Positions 1 through 5,928 of a stretch of DNA of 6,105 bases are shown in pieces. A program made the translations under genes and the position numbers. The notes beneath the pieces are model-generated. The model had not been told where the DNA came from, did no database searches, and saw only the letters and a program-made list of their open reading frames with translations. The stretch covers positions 1 through 6,105 of the forward strand of contig JACMPN010000189.1 in assembly GCA_014377495.1 (NCBI GenBank), read 5' to 3'. Each line of letters opens with the position of its first letter. The stretch's first letter is position 1. This DNA comes from Candidatus Sericytochromatia bacterium. Its GTDB lineage: Bacteria; Cyanobacteriota; Sericytochromatia; JACMPN01.

Positions 1-1464
1 GCCCCGATCGCCCCGGGCGCCCTGCCCCCCGCCGCCGCCGACAGCCACCCCGAGTCCTTCGTCACCACCACCAACAATGAAGGCAAGTTTTTCTACAACG
101 GCATCCCGGAAGGGACGATGACCGTCTCGCTGAGCGCCCCCAAGTACCGGTCCCTGACCCTGTACAACGTCGATGCCAGCCGTCTGGACGGCATCGCCCT
201 GAGCGAGCGCAACGAGGCCCCCCGCCGCAGCGTCAAGGGCAACGTCACCTCGGCCACCGGCCAACCCCTGGCCGGCGCCCTGGTCAGCCCCATCTTCCGG
301 CCGGGCCAGGGCTTCCCGACGCTGATCACCAGCGACGACAAAGGCCAGTTCCTCCTCGACGAAGTGACCGCCATCCCCAAGGGCTTTGCGGCCATCGCCC
401 AGGACCCCAAAGGCCAGATCAGCGCCTTCAGCGTCCTGCGGGCCGGCGACACGAAAACAGAGGAAAAATCCTGGTTCGACCGCCTCTTCCGGGCCAACAG
501 CACCGACACCAAGCCCGATGCCCCCGTCAAACTCGTCACCCGGGCCGTGACCGAGACGGTGGAGATCGTCGCCGACATCGACAAAACCGATGACGTCACC
601 GGCTACACCGCCAAGGATGCAGCCGTCCTGATGACCATGTCCGACAAGGGCGACGAGGCCCTGATCGTCCGGGACCGGGTCATCGGCAACCGCCTCCGTT
701 ACAACATGCCCGTCCTGCCCGGCGGGGCCAGCTACCACCTGCGGGTGCGGGCCGTCGGCCCCAATGACACCAGCAGCTACCACCACGTCTATGGCCTGCA
801 TGGCGGCGAAAAGGAGACCAAGATCGGCTTCCTGACGGCCCCGAACAGCGCCAAGGGCGTGTTCCTCAAGTCCGATGAGGGACCGACCTTCAGCTGGGAT
901 GCCGTGGTCGGCGCCGACGCCTACCGGGTGCAGTTGGACAAGGCCGACGGTGAGACGCTCTGGCAGGGCTGGACGACAAAGACCGAGCTGACCTACCCGA
1001 CGAGCAAGGGCTTCGAAAAACTGCGTGACAAGGACAGTTACGTCTGGAGCGTCAGCGCCGTTAAAGGCCTGAAGAGCGGCGGTAAGATCGAAGCCAGTGC
1101 CATCGACGATGCCCAATGGACCGACCTGGCCATGACGGGCAATATCGACGTGGACTTCTCGGGCCTGGCTGCCGCCGGCCGCAAGAAACCCGCCTCGAAG
1201 CCGATCGTGCTGCAGACCCAGCCCACCAAGCCCGGGAACAACCCTGCGGCCAAGCCCGGTGCCTCGCCGAAACCCTCAGGCAAACCCTCCGGCAAACCTG
1301 CCGCCCCCAACGGGTCGGACAGCAAGTCGGACAGCAAGACGGTCAGCCAGCCCTCGCCGAAACCGGAAGAGACTCTGGAAAGTCTGGATGACGTGATCCC
1401 CGATGCGCCCAAGCCCAGTGGCTCCGTCAAACCCAGCCCCAAGCCCTCGACGACGTCCATTTAA
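1..1464 (+). CDS. Carboxypeptidase-regulatory-like / Fn3-like surface protein, 5'-truncated
   Basis: The frame is open from base 1 to the TAA at 1462-1464 and gives 487 residues. The first in-frame ATG (118) lies inside a domain, so the true start is upstream of the window. Window residues about 1-65 end a carboxypeptidase-regulatory-like beta-sandwich, with the typical 'NNEGKFFYNGIPEGT' pattern. Residues about 78-147 are a second copy ('VKGNVTSATGQPLAGALV', then 'SDDKGQFLLDEV'). Residues about 180-270 and 285-360 resemble fibronectin-III-like modules ('GPTFSWDAVVGADAYRVQL', 'YVWSVSAVKG'). Residues about 394-487 are a low-complexity Pro/Lys/Ser/Ala tail with PKP and SGKP units. No enzyme motif and no membrane segment is visible in this part. 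These domains are common in secreted and surface-displayed proteins, and a role in adhesion or envelope structure is inference. The downstream neighbour, 65 bp away on the same strand, is an exported barrel-like protein. I am sure it is a gene and moderately sure of the domain classes. Confidence 0.85.
   Translation, partial: APIAPGALPPAAADSHPESFVTTTNNEGKFFYNGIPEGTMTVSLSAPKYRSLTLYNVDASRLDGIALSERNEAPRRSVKGNVTSATGQPLAGALVSPIFRPGQGFPTLITSDDKGQFLLDEVTAIPKGFAAIAQDPKGQISAFSVLRAGDTKTEEKSWFDRLFRANSTDTKPDAPVKLVTRAVTETVEIVADIDKTDDVTGYTAKDAAVLMTMSDKGDEALIVRDRVIGNRLRYNMPVLPGGASYHLRVRAVGPNDTSSYHHVYGLHGGEKETKIGFLTAPNSAKGVFLKSDEGPTFSWDAVVGADAYRVQLDKADGETLWQGWTTKTELTYPTSKGFEKLRDKDSYVWSVSAVKGLKSGGKIEASAIDDAQWTDLAMTGNIDVDFSGLAAAGRKKPASKPIVLQTQPTKPGNNPAAKPGASPKPSGKPSGKPAAPNGSDSKSDSKTVSQPSPKPEETLESLDDVIPDAPKPSGSVKPSPKPSTTSI
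1272..1295 (+). repeat. 12-bp tandem repeat encoding PSGK units
   Basis: Two adjacent 12-mers, ACCCTCAGGCAA and ACCCTCCGGCAA, differ at one base and keep the reading frame. They encode the repeated Pro-Ser-Gly-Lys units of the C-terminal tail of the upstream surface protein. They probably arose by slippage or unequal exchange inside the low-complexity tail. Confidence 0.8.
1314..1337 (+). repeat. Perfect 12-bp tandem duplication encoding SDSK units
   Basis: GTCGGACAGCAA occurs twice head to tail with no mismatch and adds a second Ser-Asp-Ser-Lys unit to the tail of the surface protein. The perfect identity suggests a recent duplication. In-frame 12-bp units allow the tail to change length without breaking the gene. 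Confidence 0.85.
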
Positions 1465-1514
1465 CCAGCCGCTCCCCCAATCGGGTTCGAGCGACCAGCC
1501 GCACGACATTCCCT

Positions 1515-1522
1515 GAGAAAGG
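1515..1522 (+). promoter_or_regulatory. Ribosome binding site that decides a TTG start
   Basis: GAGAAAGG lies 7 nt before the TTG at 1530. This is good Shine-Dalgarno complementarity and spacing. It supports the TTG over the later in-frame ATG at 1569, which would remove the basic N-region of the signal peptide. Confidence 0.65.
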
Positions 1523-1529
1523 CCGCCCT

Positions 1530-2306
1530 TTGACACGCTATGCCCGCCGCCTGCTCTGCAGCCTGGCCATGGTGGCCGCTTACGCCTTGCCGGCCGCTGC
1601 GGTCACCAGGGACAGCACGATCTTCGGGCACCTGTCGGTGCGTTATTGGCTGAGCCAGAACATTCTGGGCGTCACGCAGACCTCCAGCACTCAGACGGCC
1701 AATGAATTGCGCCGGTTCAACTACGGCATGGTCGAGGTGGCGAGCAGTTACTGGTTCGGGTCGTTGCGTCAGGAGCAGTTGCAAAACCTGGGGGCCCTCT
1801 TCGGCGTGGGCTTCTCGTTCGGCTTTGGCGGTTTTTCCCTGACTGTGCCGAACAGCGAGCCTGTGGACGTCAACACCCACTGGCTGAACTTTGACCTGCT
1901 CAAGTTCCGCATCCTCGGCGATCCGGAAGGCCCGGCGCATCTGATCGCCACGGCCAATTACACGAACTTCCAGAACGGCGCCGTGGCCCTGAGCAACTTT
2001 GCCGGGCTGGGTCTGGGTCTCGAAGGCAAGACCGCCGTCGGACCCTGGGGAGACCTGTTCTTCAAGGGCTCCGTGATCCCGCTGCCACTATCCTCCGGCA
2101 CCTCGGGTCTGGCCATGCTGGAACTGGGCTCACGCTGGTACGTGGCCCCGAACGTCAGCCTCAACCTCGGCTACAAGGGCATGTTTTCGGGGCTCATCGC
2201 CGATCGGCAGGGCACGGTCGCCGGCAGCACCGATCCCGTCAACGTGCGGCTGGCCCTCTGGGATGTCTTTCACGGACCTGTGATCGGCACGACCTTCGTT
2301 TTTTGA
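1530..2306 (+). CDS. Exported outer-membrane beta-barrel-like protein
   Basis: 258 residues from a TTG start. Residues 1-24 form a signal peptide: basic start (TRYARR), hydrophobic core (LLCSLAMVAAYAL) and a PAAA|V cleavage site. Cys10 does not sit in a lipobox, so it is not an obvious lipoprotein. The mature part alternates short amphipathic strands rich in Gly and aromatic residues (for example 'GVGFSFGFGGFSLTV' at 92-106, 'SRWYVAPNVSLNLGYKGMF' at 201-219) and ends in '...GTTFVF'. A C-terminal Phe after alternating hydrophobic residues is the usual BAM-recognised end of outer-membrane barrels. The length suits a barrel of roughly 8-12 strands. I do not recognise a named family. It follows the surface-protein gene by 65 bp with no visible terminator between them, so an operon is plausible, and it ends 11 bp before the convergent thioredoxin gene. 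No clear intrinsic terminator lies in that gap. Its substrate or function is unknown. Confidence 0.8.
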   Translation: MTRYARRLLCSLAMVAAYALPAAAVTRDSTIFGHLSVRYWLSQNILGVTQTSSTQTANELRRFNYGMVEVASSYWFGSLRQEQLQNLGALFGVGFSFGFGGFSLTVPNSEPVDVNTHWLNFDLLKFRILGDPEGPAHLIATANYTNFQNGAVALSNFAGLGLGLEGKTAVGPWGDLFFKGSVIPLPLSSGTSGLAMLELGSRWYVAPNVSLNLGYKGMFSGLIADRQGTVAGSTDPVNVRLALWDVFHGPVIGTTFVF

Positions 2307-2317
2307 GGGGTGGCTGG

Positions 2318-2923
2318 TTATTTTTGACCGGGTGTTTGGGCCAAAAGCGCGTTGACGTCCCGTTCCAGCCGGGGACCCGGTAGCAGGCCCACGTATTTTT
2401 TAACGATCCGGCCCTGACGGTCCAGCAAAAAAGACGTGGGCACGGCCCGCACGCCACCGAATGCGGCGATCAGGCCGGCGTCGCCCATCACGACTGGGTA
2501 GGGAACGGCATGTTCCTGCACGAAGGCGTTGACCTTTTCCGGCCCATCACTGTCGATCGAGACGCCGACGACCGCCAATCCCTGATCCCGGTACGTCCGG
2601 TAGACCGACGCCAGAGCGGGAATTTCCCAGCGGCAGGGCGGACACCAGGTCGCCCAGACGTTGACGAGGACGATTTTGCCCCGCCAGTCCGCCGTCCGGA
2701 CACGGCCCACCCCGTCGACCGTCGGGCGGTCGAAATCGGGGGCGACGACCTGTTCGGCCGCTGACGGATAGGCGGTCTCGCCACCTAAAGAAGGCACCAG
2801 ACCCAGCCACCAGGCCAGGCCCACGGCGGCAATGAAACCGCCGGGGACCATCCAGCCACCCCGTTTTTTGGCGGGCGGGGGAATCACCGGGGCCGGTGCC
2901 CCTGCATCCGTCACGTCGTTCAT
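2318..2923 (-). CDS. Membrane-anchored TlpA/ResA-type thioredoxin-fold oxidoreductase
   Basis: 201 residues from an ATG. Residues 1-24 are a Pro/Ala-rich cytoplasmic tail ending in KKRGGW. Residues about 26-43 are a single hydrophobic anchor (VPGGFIAAVGLAWWLGLV), so the domain faces the periplasm. Residues about 60-195 are an AhpC/TSA-redoxin-like thioredoxin fold: 'APDFDRPTVDG', then 'KIVLVNVWATWCPPCRWEIP' with redox Cys94 and Cys97 in a WCPPC motif, 'VVGVSIDSD', and a cis-Pro loop 'RAVPTSFLLD' (Pro162). This is the classic layout of TlpA/ResA/CcmG proteins, which reduce disulfides outside the cytoplasm, often for cytochrome c maturation. No cytochrome maturation gene is nearby, so the client is unknown. 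The start codon overlaps the TGA of the transglutaminase gene (ATGA) and lacks its own Shine-Dalgarno, which implies translational coupling. One inferred possibility is that it keeps the transglutaminase active-site Cys reduced. Confidence 0.93.
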   Translation of the reverse strand: MNDVTDAGAPAPVIPPPAKKRGGWMVPGGFIAAVGLAWWLGLVPSLGGETAYPSAAEQVVAPDFDRPTVDGVGRVRTADWRGKIVLVNVWATWCPPCRWEIPALASVYRTYRDQGLAVVGVSIDSDGPEKVNAFVQEHAVPYPVVMGDAGLIAAFGGVRAVPTSFLLDRQGRIVKKYVGLLPGPRLERDVNALLAQTPGQK

Positions 2924-5004
2924 CGGCCGGCCAACTGACGCAAGAGGGCTTTGGCCCGATCCACGTCGTCCGCCCCAATCGGGTCTGGGCTGTAGTGCCG
3001 CCGCTCAAACAGGTCCGTCAGTTTCGCCCAGGCATCGGCCGTCTCGGGACGCTGCGCCGCCACCCGGTCCGCAAACGTCCGCGGTGTCGTCCCATCGGAG
3101 TCCGAGGTGCCCTGCCGGCGGGCCTGCAGCCGGGCCCGCCAGTAGAGCTGATCCAGCCGGTCCGCCCACTGCGGGGTCCGCCGCCGGGGCCGTTGACGCC
3201 ACAGCAGCAAGGCGGCCACGACGGCACTGATGCCCATGCCCAGATAGGCGACCACGGCCCAGACATGCAGCCCGCCCACCGGCAACGCCAGATCGCCGAA
3301 ACCCATCAGCCAGCCGGCCAACCGCCGACCGAGGCGCTGCAGCGGATCGAGGGGCACGTCGGGGTTCAGTGTCGCCACAAACCCCGGACTGGGGTCAAAG
3401 GGCACCCAGCCGAAGGCGGGAAAGTACGCCTCCACCCAGCCATGGGCGTCACTGCCCCGGACTTCCCAATACCCGGTCAGCCGGTTCAGCGTGCCTGGGG
3501 TATAGCCTGTGACCAGGCGGGTCGGCACCCCCACGGTCCGGCCCATGACGGCCAGGGCCGTGGCGAACTGCTCGCAATAGCCTTCCTTTTGCACGAAGAG
3601 GAACTCGTCGATGGCGTCGTGTCCCGGTTTGACGGTCGGGATGTCCAGGTTGTACCGGTATTGCGTGGACAGGTAATGGCTGAGCTTGTCCATGCGATCG
3701 TAGGCATTCGTCGAGCCGGCGGTGACCTGCGTGGCGAGCCCCCGGACGCGGTCGGGCAACTGCTGCGGCACGTCCATGTACGTCCGCCAGTTCAGGCCGG
3801 TGGTGATCACGGGGCGGGCCCGGCGGAGGAACATCGGGTCGTAGCGGGGGATCTGGGAGACGACGGAATAAACCATCCCCTTACTCAGCTGCACGGGACT
3901 GCGCAAGCCGCCGTAGCGGTCCTCCAGCAGGTAAGTGGTGGGGAAAAAGAGGCTTTCGACCTCTTGAGCGGCGAAAATCAGGTTGCTCTGGTCCTGCTCG
4001 ATGTAAAAAGTCTGGATCAGCTCCCGGCGTGCCGTCAGCTCATTGTGGCCGTCGGCGAGGGCCGGATGGACGACGATCGGCGGGGAGTAGCCGCTGTACC
4101 GCTGCGTCTTGTCGGGCTGGGTCATCGACCAGCTGCCGCCGTCGAAATGGTCGAAGGCCATGCCCCGCCAATAGGTGGGGATGCGGCTGCGGACGCGCAT
4201 GACGATGGCGTCGTCGAGCTTGCCCCGGTAGTTGAGGTCGAGGTTATACGAAAACCCGTAATAGGCATTGGGGTTGAACGGCAGCTTGCCGCCCCGCATG
4301 AGACCGGCCTGACCGCTCAGCTGGGCGGGACTGGGGTAGGCGGGGTTGTTGATCTGGCCTGTGAAGCCGGGCGGGGTCGGCAGGCGCACGGACATCGGCA
4401 ACGACTGCAGGCGCAGGCCGTCGTAGCGGGGCAGCGCCATCCAGATGCCGACGGCGACGAGGGCCATCAGGGGGATCGGCACGACGAAGGGCCGGATCAG
4501 CGGCCAGAGCCTGGGGGCTTCGGCCTCCCGGAAGCGGGCGAGGTGGCCGAGCCCGGCACTGATCAGGATGACGACCGTCCAGGGCACGAACCAGGCCCCG
4601 AAGCCCATCGTCCGCGAGACGGTGGCAGCGACGCTGATCAGGGCCATGGAGACGACCATGGAGTAATACAGGTCTTTGCGGCGGGGCAGATCGAAGCTAT
4701 GCAGGACCTGCAGTTCGATGAGCAGGTGGGCCAGCGACAGGCGGGTGTCGTAAGGGTTGTACATCGCCTCGCCGAGGAACCGCCAGAAGGCGGCCATCAT
4801 GCCGATGGCGAGGCCCAGCTTGATCCAGCCGTTTTTGGCCCCCCGGCGGTGCCAGCTGATCCAGGCCCCGACAAGGCTGAGCCCGATCGCCACGAGGCCA
4901 CGGGTCCAGCCGTCGTCTTCAAGGGAGGCTGCGGCCAAAATGGCCAGGATCACCGACAGCTGGACGGCGATGCGGAAAGGGCGGGAATCCTCGGTGGGCA
5001 GCAT
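2920..5004 (-). CDS. TgpA-type membrane transglutaminase (DUF3488 / transglutaminase core / DUF4129)
   Basis: 694 residues from the ATG at 5004. Residues about 11-191 contain some six hydrophobic segments (near 11-27, 35-50, 60-77, 112-130, 137-155, 172-191), matching the TgpA N-terminal domain. Residues about 195-420 form an extracytoplasmic region. The transglutaminase core spans about 425-545 and has the Cys-His-Asp triad: Cys477 in 'EGYCEQFATAL', His521 in 'SDAHGWVEAYFP', and Asp537 in 'WVPFDPSPG'. Residues about 580-602 are a last membrane helix, and about 611-694 are a DUF4129-like soluble tail ('LYWRARLQARRQG'). All expected parts and catalytic residues are present. P. aeruginosa TgpA is the studied relative; substrates are mostly unknown. 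The frame stays open to a GTG at 5178, but that 58-residue extension has no membrane segment or conservation pattern and begins on the edge of a palindromic repeat, so I chose ATG 5004 even though its Shine-Dalgarno is weak. It overlaps the downstream thioredoxin gene by 4 nt. Confidence 0.95.
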   Translation of the reverse strand: MLPTEDSRPFRIAVQLSVILAILAAASLEDDGWTRGLVAIGLSLVGAWISWHRRGAKNGWIKLGLAIGMMAAFWRFLGEAMYNPYDTRLSLAHLLIELQVLHSFDLPRRKDLYYSMVVSMALISVAATVSRTMGFGAWFVPWTVVILISAGLGHLARFREAEAPRLWPLIRPFVVPIPLMALVAVGIWMALPRYDGLRLQSLPMSVRLPTPPGFTGQINNPAYPSPAQLSGQAGLMRGGKLPFNPNAYYGFSYNLDLNYRGKLDDAIVMRVRSRIPTYWRGMAFDHFDGGSWSMTQPDKTQRYSGYSPPIVVHPALADGHNELTARRELIQTFYIEQDQSNLIFAAQEVESLFFPTTYLLEDRYGGLRSPVQLSKGMVYSVVSQIPRYDPMFLRRARPVITTGLNWRTYMDVPQQLPDRVRGLATQVTAGSTNAYDRMDKLSHYLSTQYRYNLDIPTVKPGHDAIDEFLFVQKEGYCEQFATALAVMGRTVGVPTRLVTGYTPGTLNRLTGYWEVRGSDAHGWVEAYFPAFGWVPFDPSPGFVATLNPDVPLDPLQRLGRRLAGWLMGFGDLALPVGGLHVWAVVAYLGMGISAVVAALLLWRQRPRRRTPQWADRLDQLYWRARLQARRQGTSDSDGTTPRTFADRVAAQRPETADAWAKLTDLFERRHYSPDPIGADDVDRAKALLRQLAGR

Positions 5005-5010
5005 CCCGAA

Positions 5011-5020
5011 ATCATACCAG
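5011..5020 (-). promoter_or_regulatory. Extended -10 promoter candidate for the transglutaminase operon
   Basis: On the minus strand TGG-TATGAT (hexamer 5016-5011) matches an extended -10 element and ends 6 nt before the ATG at 5004. No good -35 is seen at the usual distance. If used, transcription would begin at or next to the A of the ATG and give a leaderless mRNA, which would explain the weak Shine-Dalgarno. This is motif evidence only. Confidence 0.35.
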
Positions 5021-5110
5021 CCGCCGAGTGGGGTAGAGCGGGGGACGCAGTGCGGGGCACGGTCGTCCGACAACGTGTCGGAACGCGACAGATCGAGACG
5101 CACTATTTCA

Positions 5111-5122
5111 GAGGGGGTTGGC
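5111..5122 (+). repeat. 12-bp direct repeat, left copy
   Basis: GAGGGGGTTGGC is identical to bases 5265-5276. The copies bracket 142 bp that include both hairpins. They could be a target-site duplication or a local duplication. The left copy is separated from the large hairpin by 55 bp. Confidence 0.7.
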
Positions 5123-5145
5123 GGTGGTTCAGGGTGCGCTGACTG

Positions 5146-5172
5146 TGGGACGGTTCCCGACGACAGGTCCCA
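5146..5172. repeat. Small inverted repeat (6-bp stem)
   Basis: TGGGAC (5146-5151) is complementary to GTCCCA (5167-5172), with a 15-nt loop and two possible G-T pairs outside. It lies just beside the large hairpin. By itself it is weak and could be chance. Confidence 0.4.
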
Positions 5173-5177
5173 TGACA

Positions 5178-5264
5178 CTTAGAGACTATCTCAAGCAACG
5201 AGACCGAGCCTGGCACAGCCATGCGGTGCCAGGCGACCGATCGTTGCTTGAGATAGTCTCTAAG
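5178..5264. repeat. Long two-part palindromic element (24-bp plus 9-bp stems), MITE-like
   Basis: Bases 5178-5201 are perfectly complementary to 5241-5264 (24 bp; arm starts CTTAGAGACTATCTCAAG). Inside, GCCTGGCAC (5208-5216) pairs with GTGCCAGGC (5226-5234), closing a 9-nt loop. The six unpaired bases on either side (5202-5207 and 5235-5240) are both GACCGA, so they would face each other as G-A and C-C mismatches. The outer arms are notably richer in A and T than their surroundings. There is no T-run after either arm, so it is not a normal terminator. The arms do not show the GTTRRRY core of integron attC sites. A short non-autonomous element with terminal inverted repeats, or a repeated palindromic unit of this genome, is the best explanation; its family is unknown. 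Confidence 0.8.
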
Positions 5265-5276
5265 GAGGGGGTTGGC
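5265..5276 (+). repeat. 12-bp direct repeat, right copy
   Basis: GAGGGGGTTGGC, identical to 5111-5122. It begins at the first base after the right arm of the long palindrome, so the palindrome boundary and the repeat boundary coincide. Confidence 0.7.
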
Positions 5277-5307
5277 CCGCAGCCGGTGTGCCATGGACCG
5301 CCCTTAA

Positions 5308-5601
5308 CTACCTCTGGTGGACCCGGAAGCAGTCCGAGCAGTACACCGGGCGACCCTGAGTGGGCTTGAATGGCACCCGTGTCAGAGCGTTGCATTCGCC
5401 GCAGGTGACATTAAAGTACTCGCGCGGCTTGGCACCGTCGCCATCGCCCGGCGACTGGGCCCGGCGGACCAGCCGACAGGGCGGACAGCGGCCCGGCTCG
5501 TTGGTGTAACCCTTGCTGGAGAAAAAATCCTGTTCGCCTTGCGTAAAGACGAATGGTTGGCTGCAGTCCCGGCAGACCAGGCTTTTATCGGTCGTTAACA
5601 C
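5308..5601 (-). CDS. Small double zinc-ribbon protein (four CxxC; CxxC-x17-CxxC)
   Basis: 97 residues from a GTG, with a TAG stop codon two codons upstream limiting the start. There are eight cysteines in four CxxC pairs: Cys10/13, Cys39/42, Cys67/70 and Cys88/91. The first half ('LVCRDCSQPFVFTQGEQDF', then 'GYTNEPGRCPPCR') matches the probable zinc-ribbon family seen in many bacterial genomes. The second half ('VTCGECNALTRVPFKPTQG', then 'PVYCSDCF') is a CxxC-x17-CxxC ribbon, so two zinc sites are expected. A Gly/Asp-rich linker at about 48-60 joins them. Proteins of this kind are small, cytoplasmic and functionally uncharacterised; nucleic-acid or ribosome binding is only a guess. It is on the same strand as the transglutaminase, but about 300 bp containing the palindromic element separate them, so co-transcription is uncertain. 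The Shine-Dalgarno is weak (GGGG about 12 nt upstream). Confidence 0.9.
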   Translation of the reverse strand: MLTTDKSLVCRDCSQPFVFTQGEQDFFSSKGYTNEPGRCPPCRLVRRAQSPGDGDGAKPREYFNVTCGECNALTRVPFKPTQGRPVYCSDCFRVHQR

Positions 5602-5619
5602 CAGCTAGAAACCCCGCTG

Positions 5620-5645
5620 TTTAAACCGTCTCGTCCGCATGTCCA
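5620..5645 (-). promoter_or_regulatory. Weak promoter candidate for the zinc-ribbon gene
   Basis: On the minus strand TGGACA (5645-5640) resembles a -35 box and TTTAAA (5625-5620) a -10 box, but the spacer is only 14 nt (16 if the -10 is shifted to TTAAAC). The position, about 20 nt before the GTG, fits a short leader. This is a weak call. Confidence 0.22.
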
Positions 5646-5856
5646 GGCGACCCCTGCGGTGATAAGCAGTCCGCCCCGTGCCGGGGTCCGGTGCATCACC
5701 TGGCGCCGATCCTGAACATGGTCCTGATCTTAGCGAGCCCTGCCACGCCAAACATCATGAAGGATCGCCAAACTGTGCCCCCGGCCTTGCCGAAGATTTT
5801 TGTCCCGACATCCGGCCTATTTCGCGCCGCAGCCGCTAGGCGTCGTCGGCTTCTAT

Positions 5857-5865
5857 TGATACGAT
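5857..5865 (+). promoter_or_regulatory. Extended -10 candidate for tRNA-Cys
   Basis: TGA-TACGAT forms an extended -10 element about 64 nt before the tRNA, without a clear -35. A transcript starting near 5872 would include the GC hairpin at 5902-5924 in the leader removed by RNase P. Its form resembles the candidate before the transglutaminase gene. Motif evidence only. Confidence 0.25.
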
Positions 5866-5928
5866 GTCATACCTGTGGCTCCCTTTTCAGGGACGTCCAC
5901 TGGGGCCGTCCTTGTGGCGGCCCCGCAT

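Larger units (their letters stand above)
5005..5307. other. Intergenic region with tandem palindromes
   Basis: About 300 bp between the transglutaminase start and the end of the zinc-ribbon gene. It holds the candidate -10 at its left edge, a small hairpin at 5146-5172, the large two-part hairpin at 5178-5264, and both copies of a 12-bp direct repeat. Short open frames here on both strands are by-products of the palindrome. I see no gene. Confidence 0.7.
5602..5928. other. Intergenic region between zinc-ribbon gene and tRNA-Cys
   Basis: No convincing protein gene. The plus-strand open frame here runs through the tRNA gene and resembles nothing known. Possible structures are GGTGAT (5658-5663) with ATCACC (5695-5700) enclosing a CCCCG/CGGGG hairpin (5674-5678/5682-5686); CGATCCT (5707-5713) with AGGATCG (5761-5767), extended by TGG/CCA after a 3-nt bulge; and a 7-bp GGGGCCG/CGGCCCC hairpin (5902-5908/5918-5924) directly before the tRNA. 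I compared it by eye with the SRP RNA and cobalamin-riboswitch cores and saw no match. It must hold the divergent promoters of the two flanking genes. Confidence 0.6.

Noticed and set aside
1464..1502. 9-bp direct repeat ACCAGCCGC (1464-1472 and 1494-1502) between the two plus-strand genes
   Set aside because: It is short and GC-rich with only two copies. Nothing links it to an operator or promoter, so chance is sufficient.
2300..2330. T-rich runs at the convergent gene ends as a bidirectional terminator
   Set aside because: There are T-runs (TTTTTT, TTTTT) but no GC stem directly before them on either strand.
2896..5142. Very long plus-strand open frame antisense to the transglutaminase gene
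   Set aside because: Its product is His/Gln/Gly/Asp-rich with no domain or membrane logic, while the minus strand encodes a complete TgpA protein with its catalytic triad. High GC removes stop codons in the antisense frame.
5005..5178. N-terminal extension of the transglutaminase to GTG 5178
   Set aside because: The 58 residues are hydrophilic with no family match, the GTG sits on the palindrome edge, and the first membrane helix follows ATG 5004 in the way usual for this family.
5178..5264. Palindrome as an intrinsic terminator or integron attC site
   Set aside because: No T-run follows either arm, and the arms lack the GTTRRRY/RYYYAAC core of attC sites.
5103..5369. Open frames on both strands over the palindrome giving near-mirror peptides (LRDYLKQR ... 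SLLEIVSK)
   Set aside because: The similarity of the two products follows automatically from reading a palindrome on both strands. There is no ribosome site and no family resemblance.
5658..5713. Possible SRP RNA or cobalamin riboswitch
   Set aside because: The diagnostic cores (GGAAGCAG-type apical loop, GCCACTG box) are absent on both strands.
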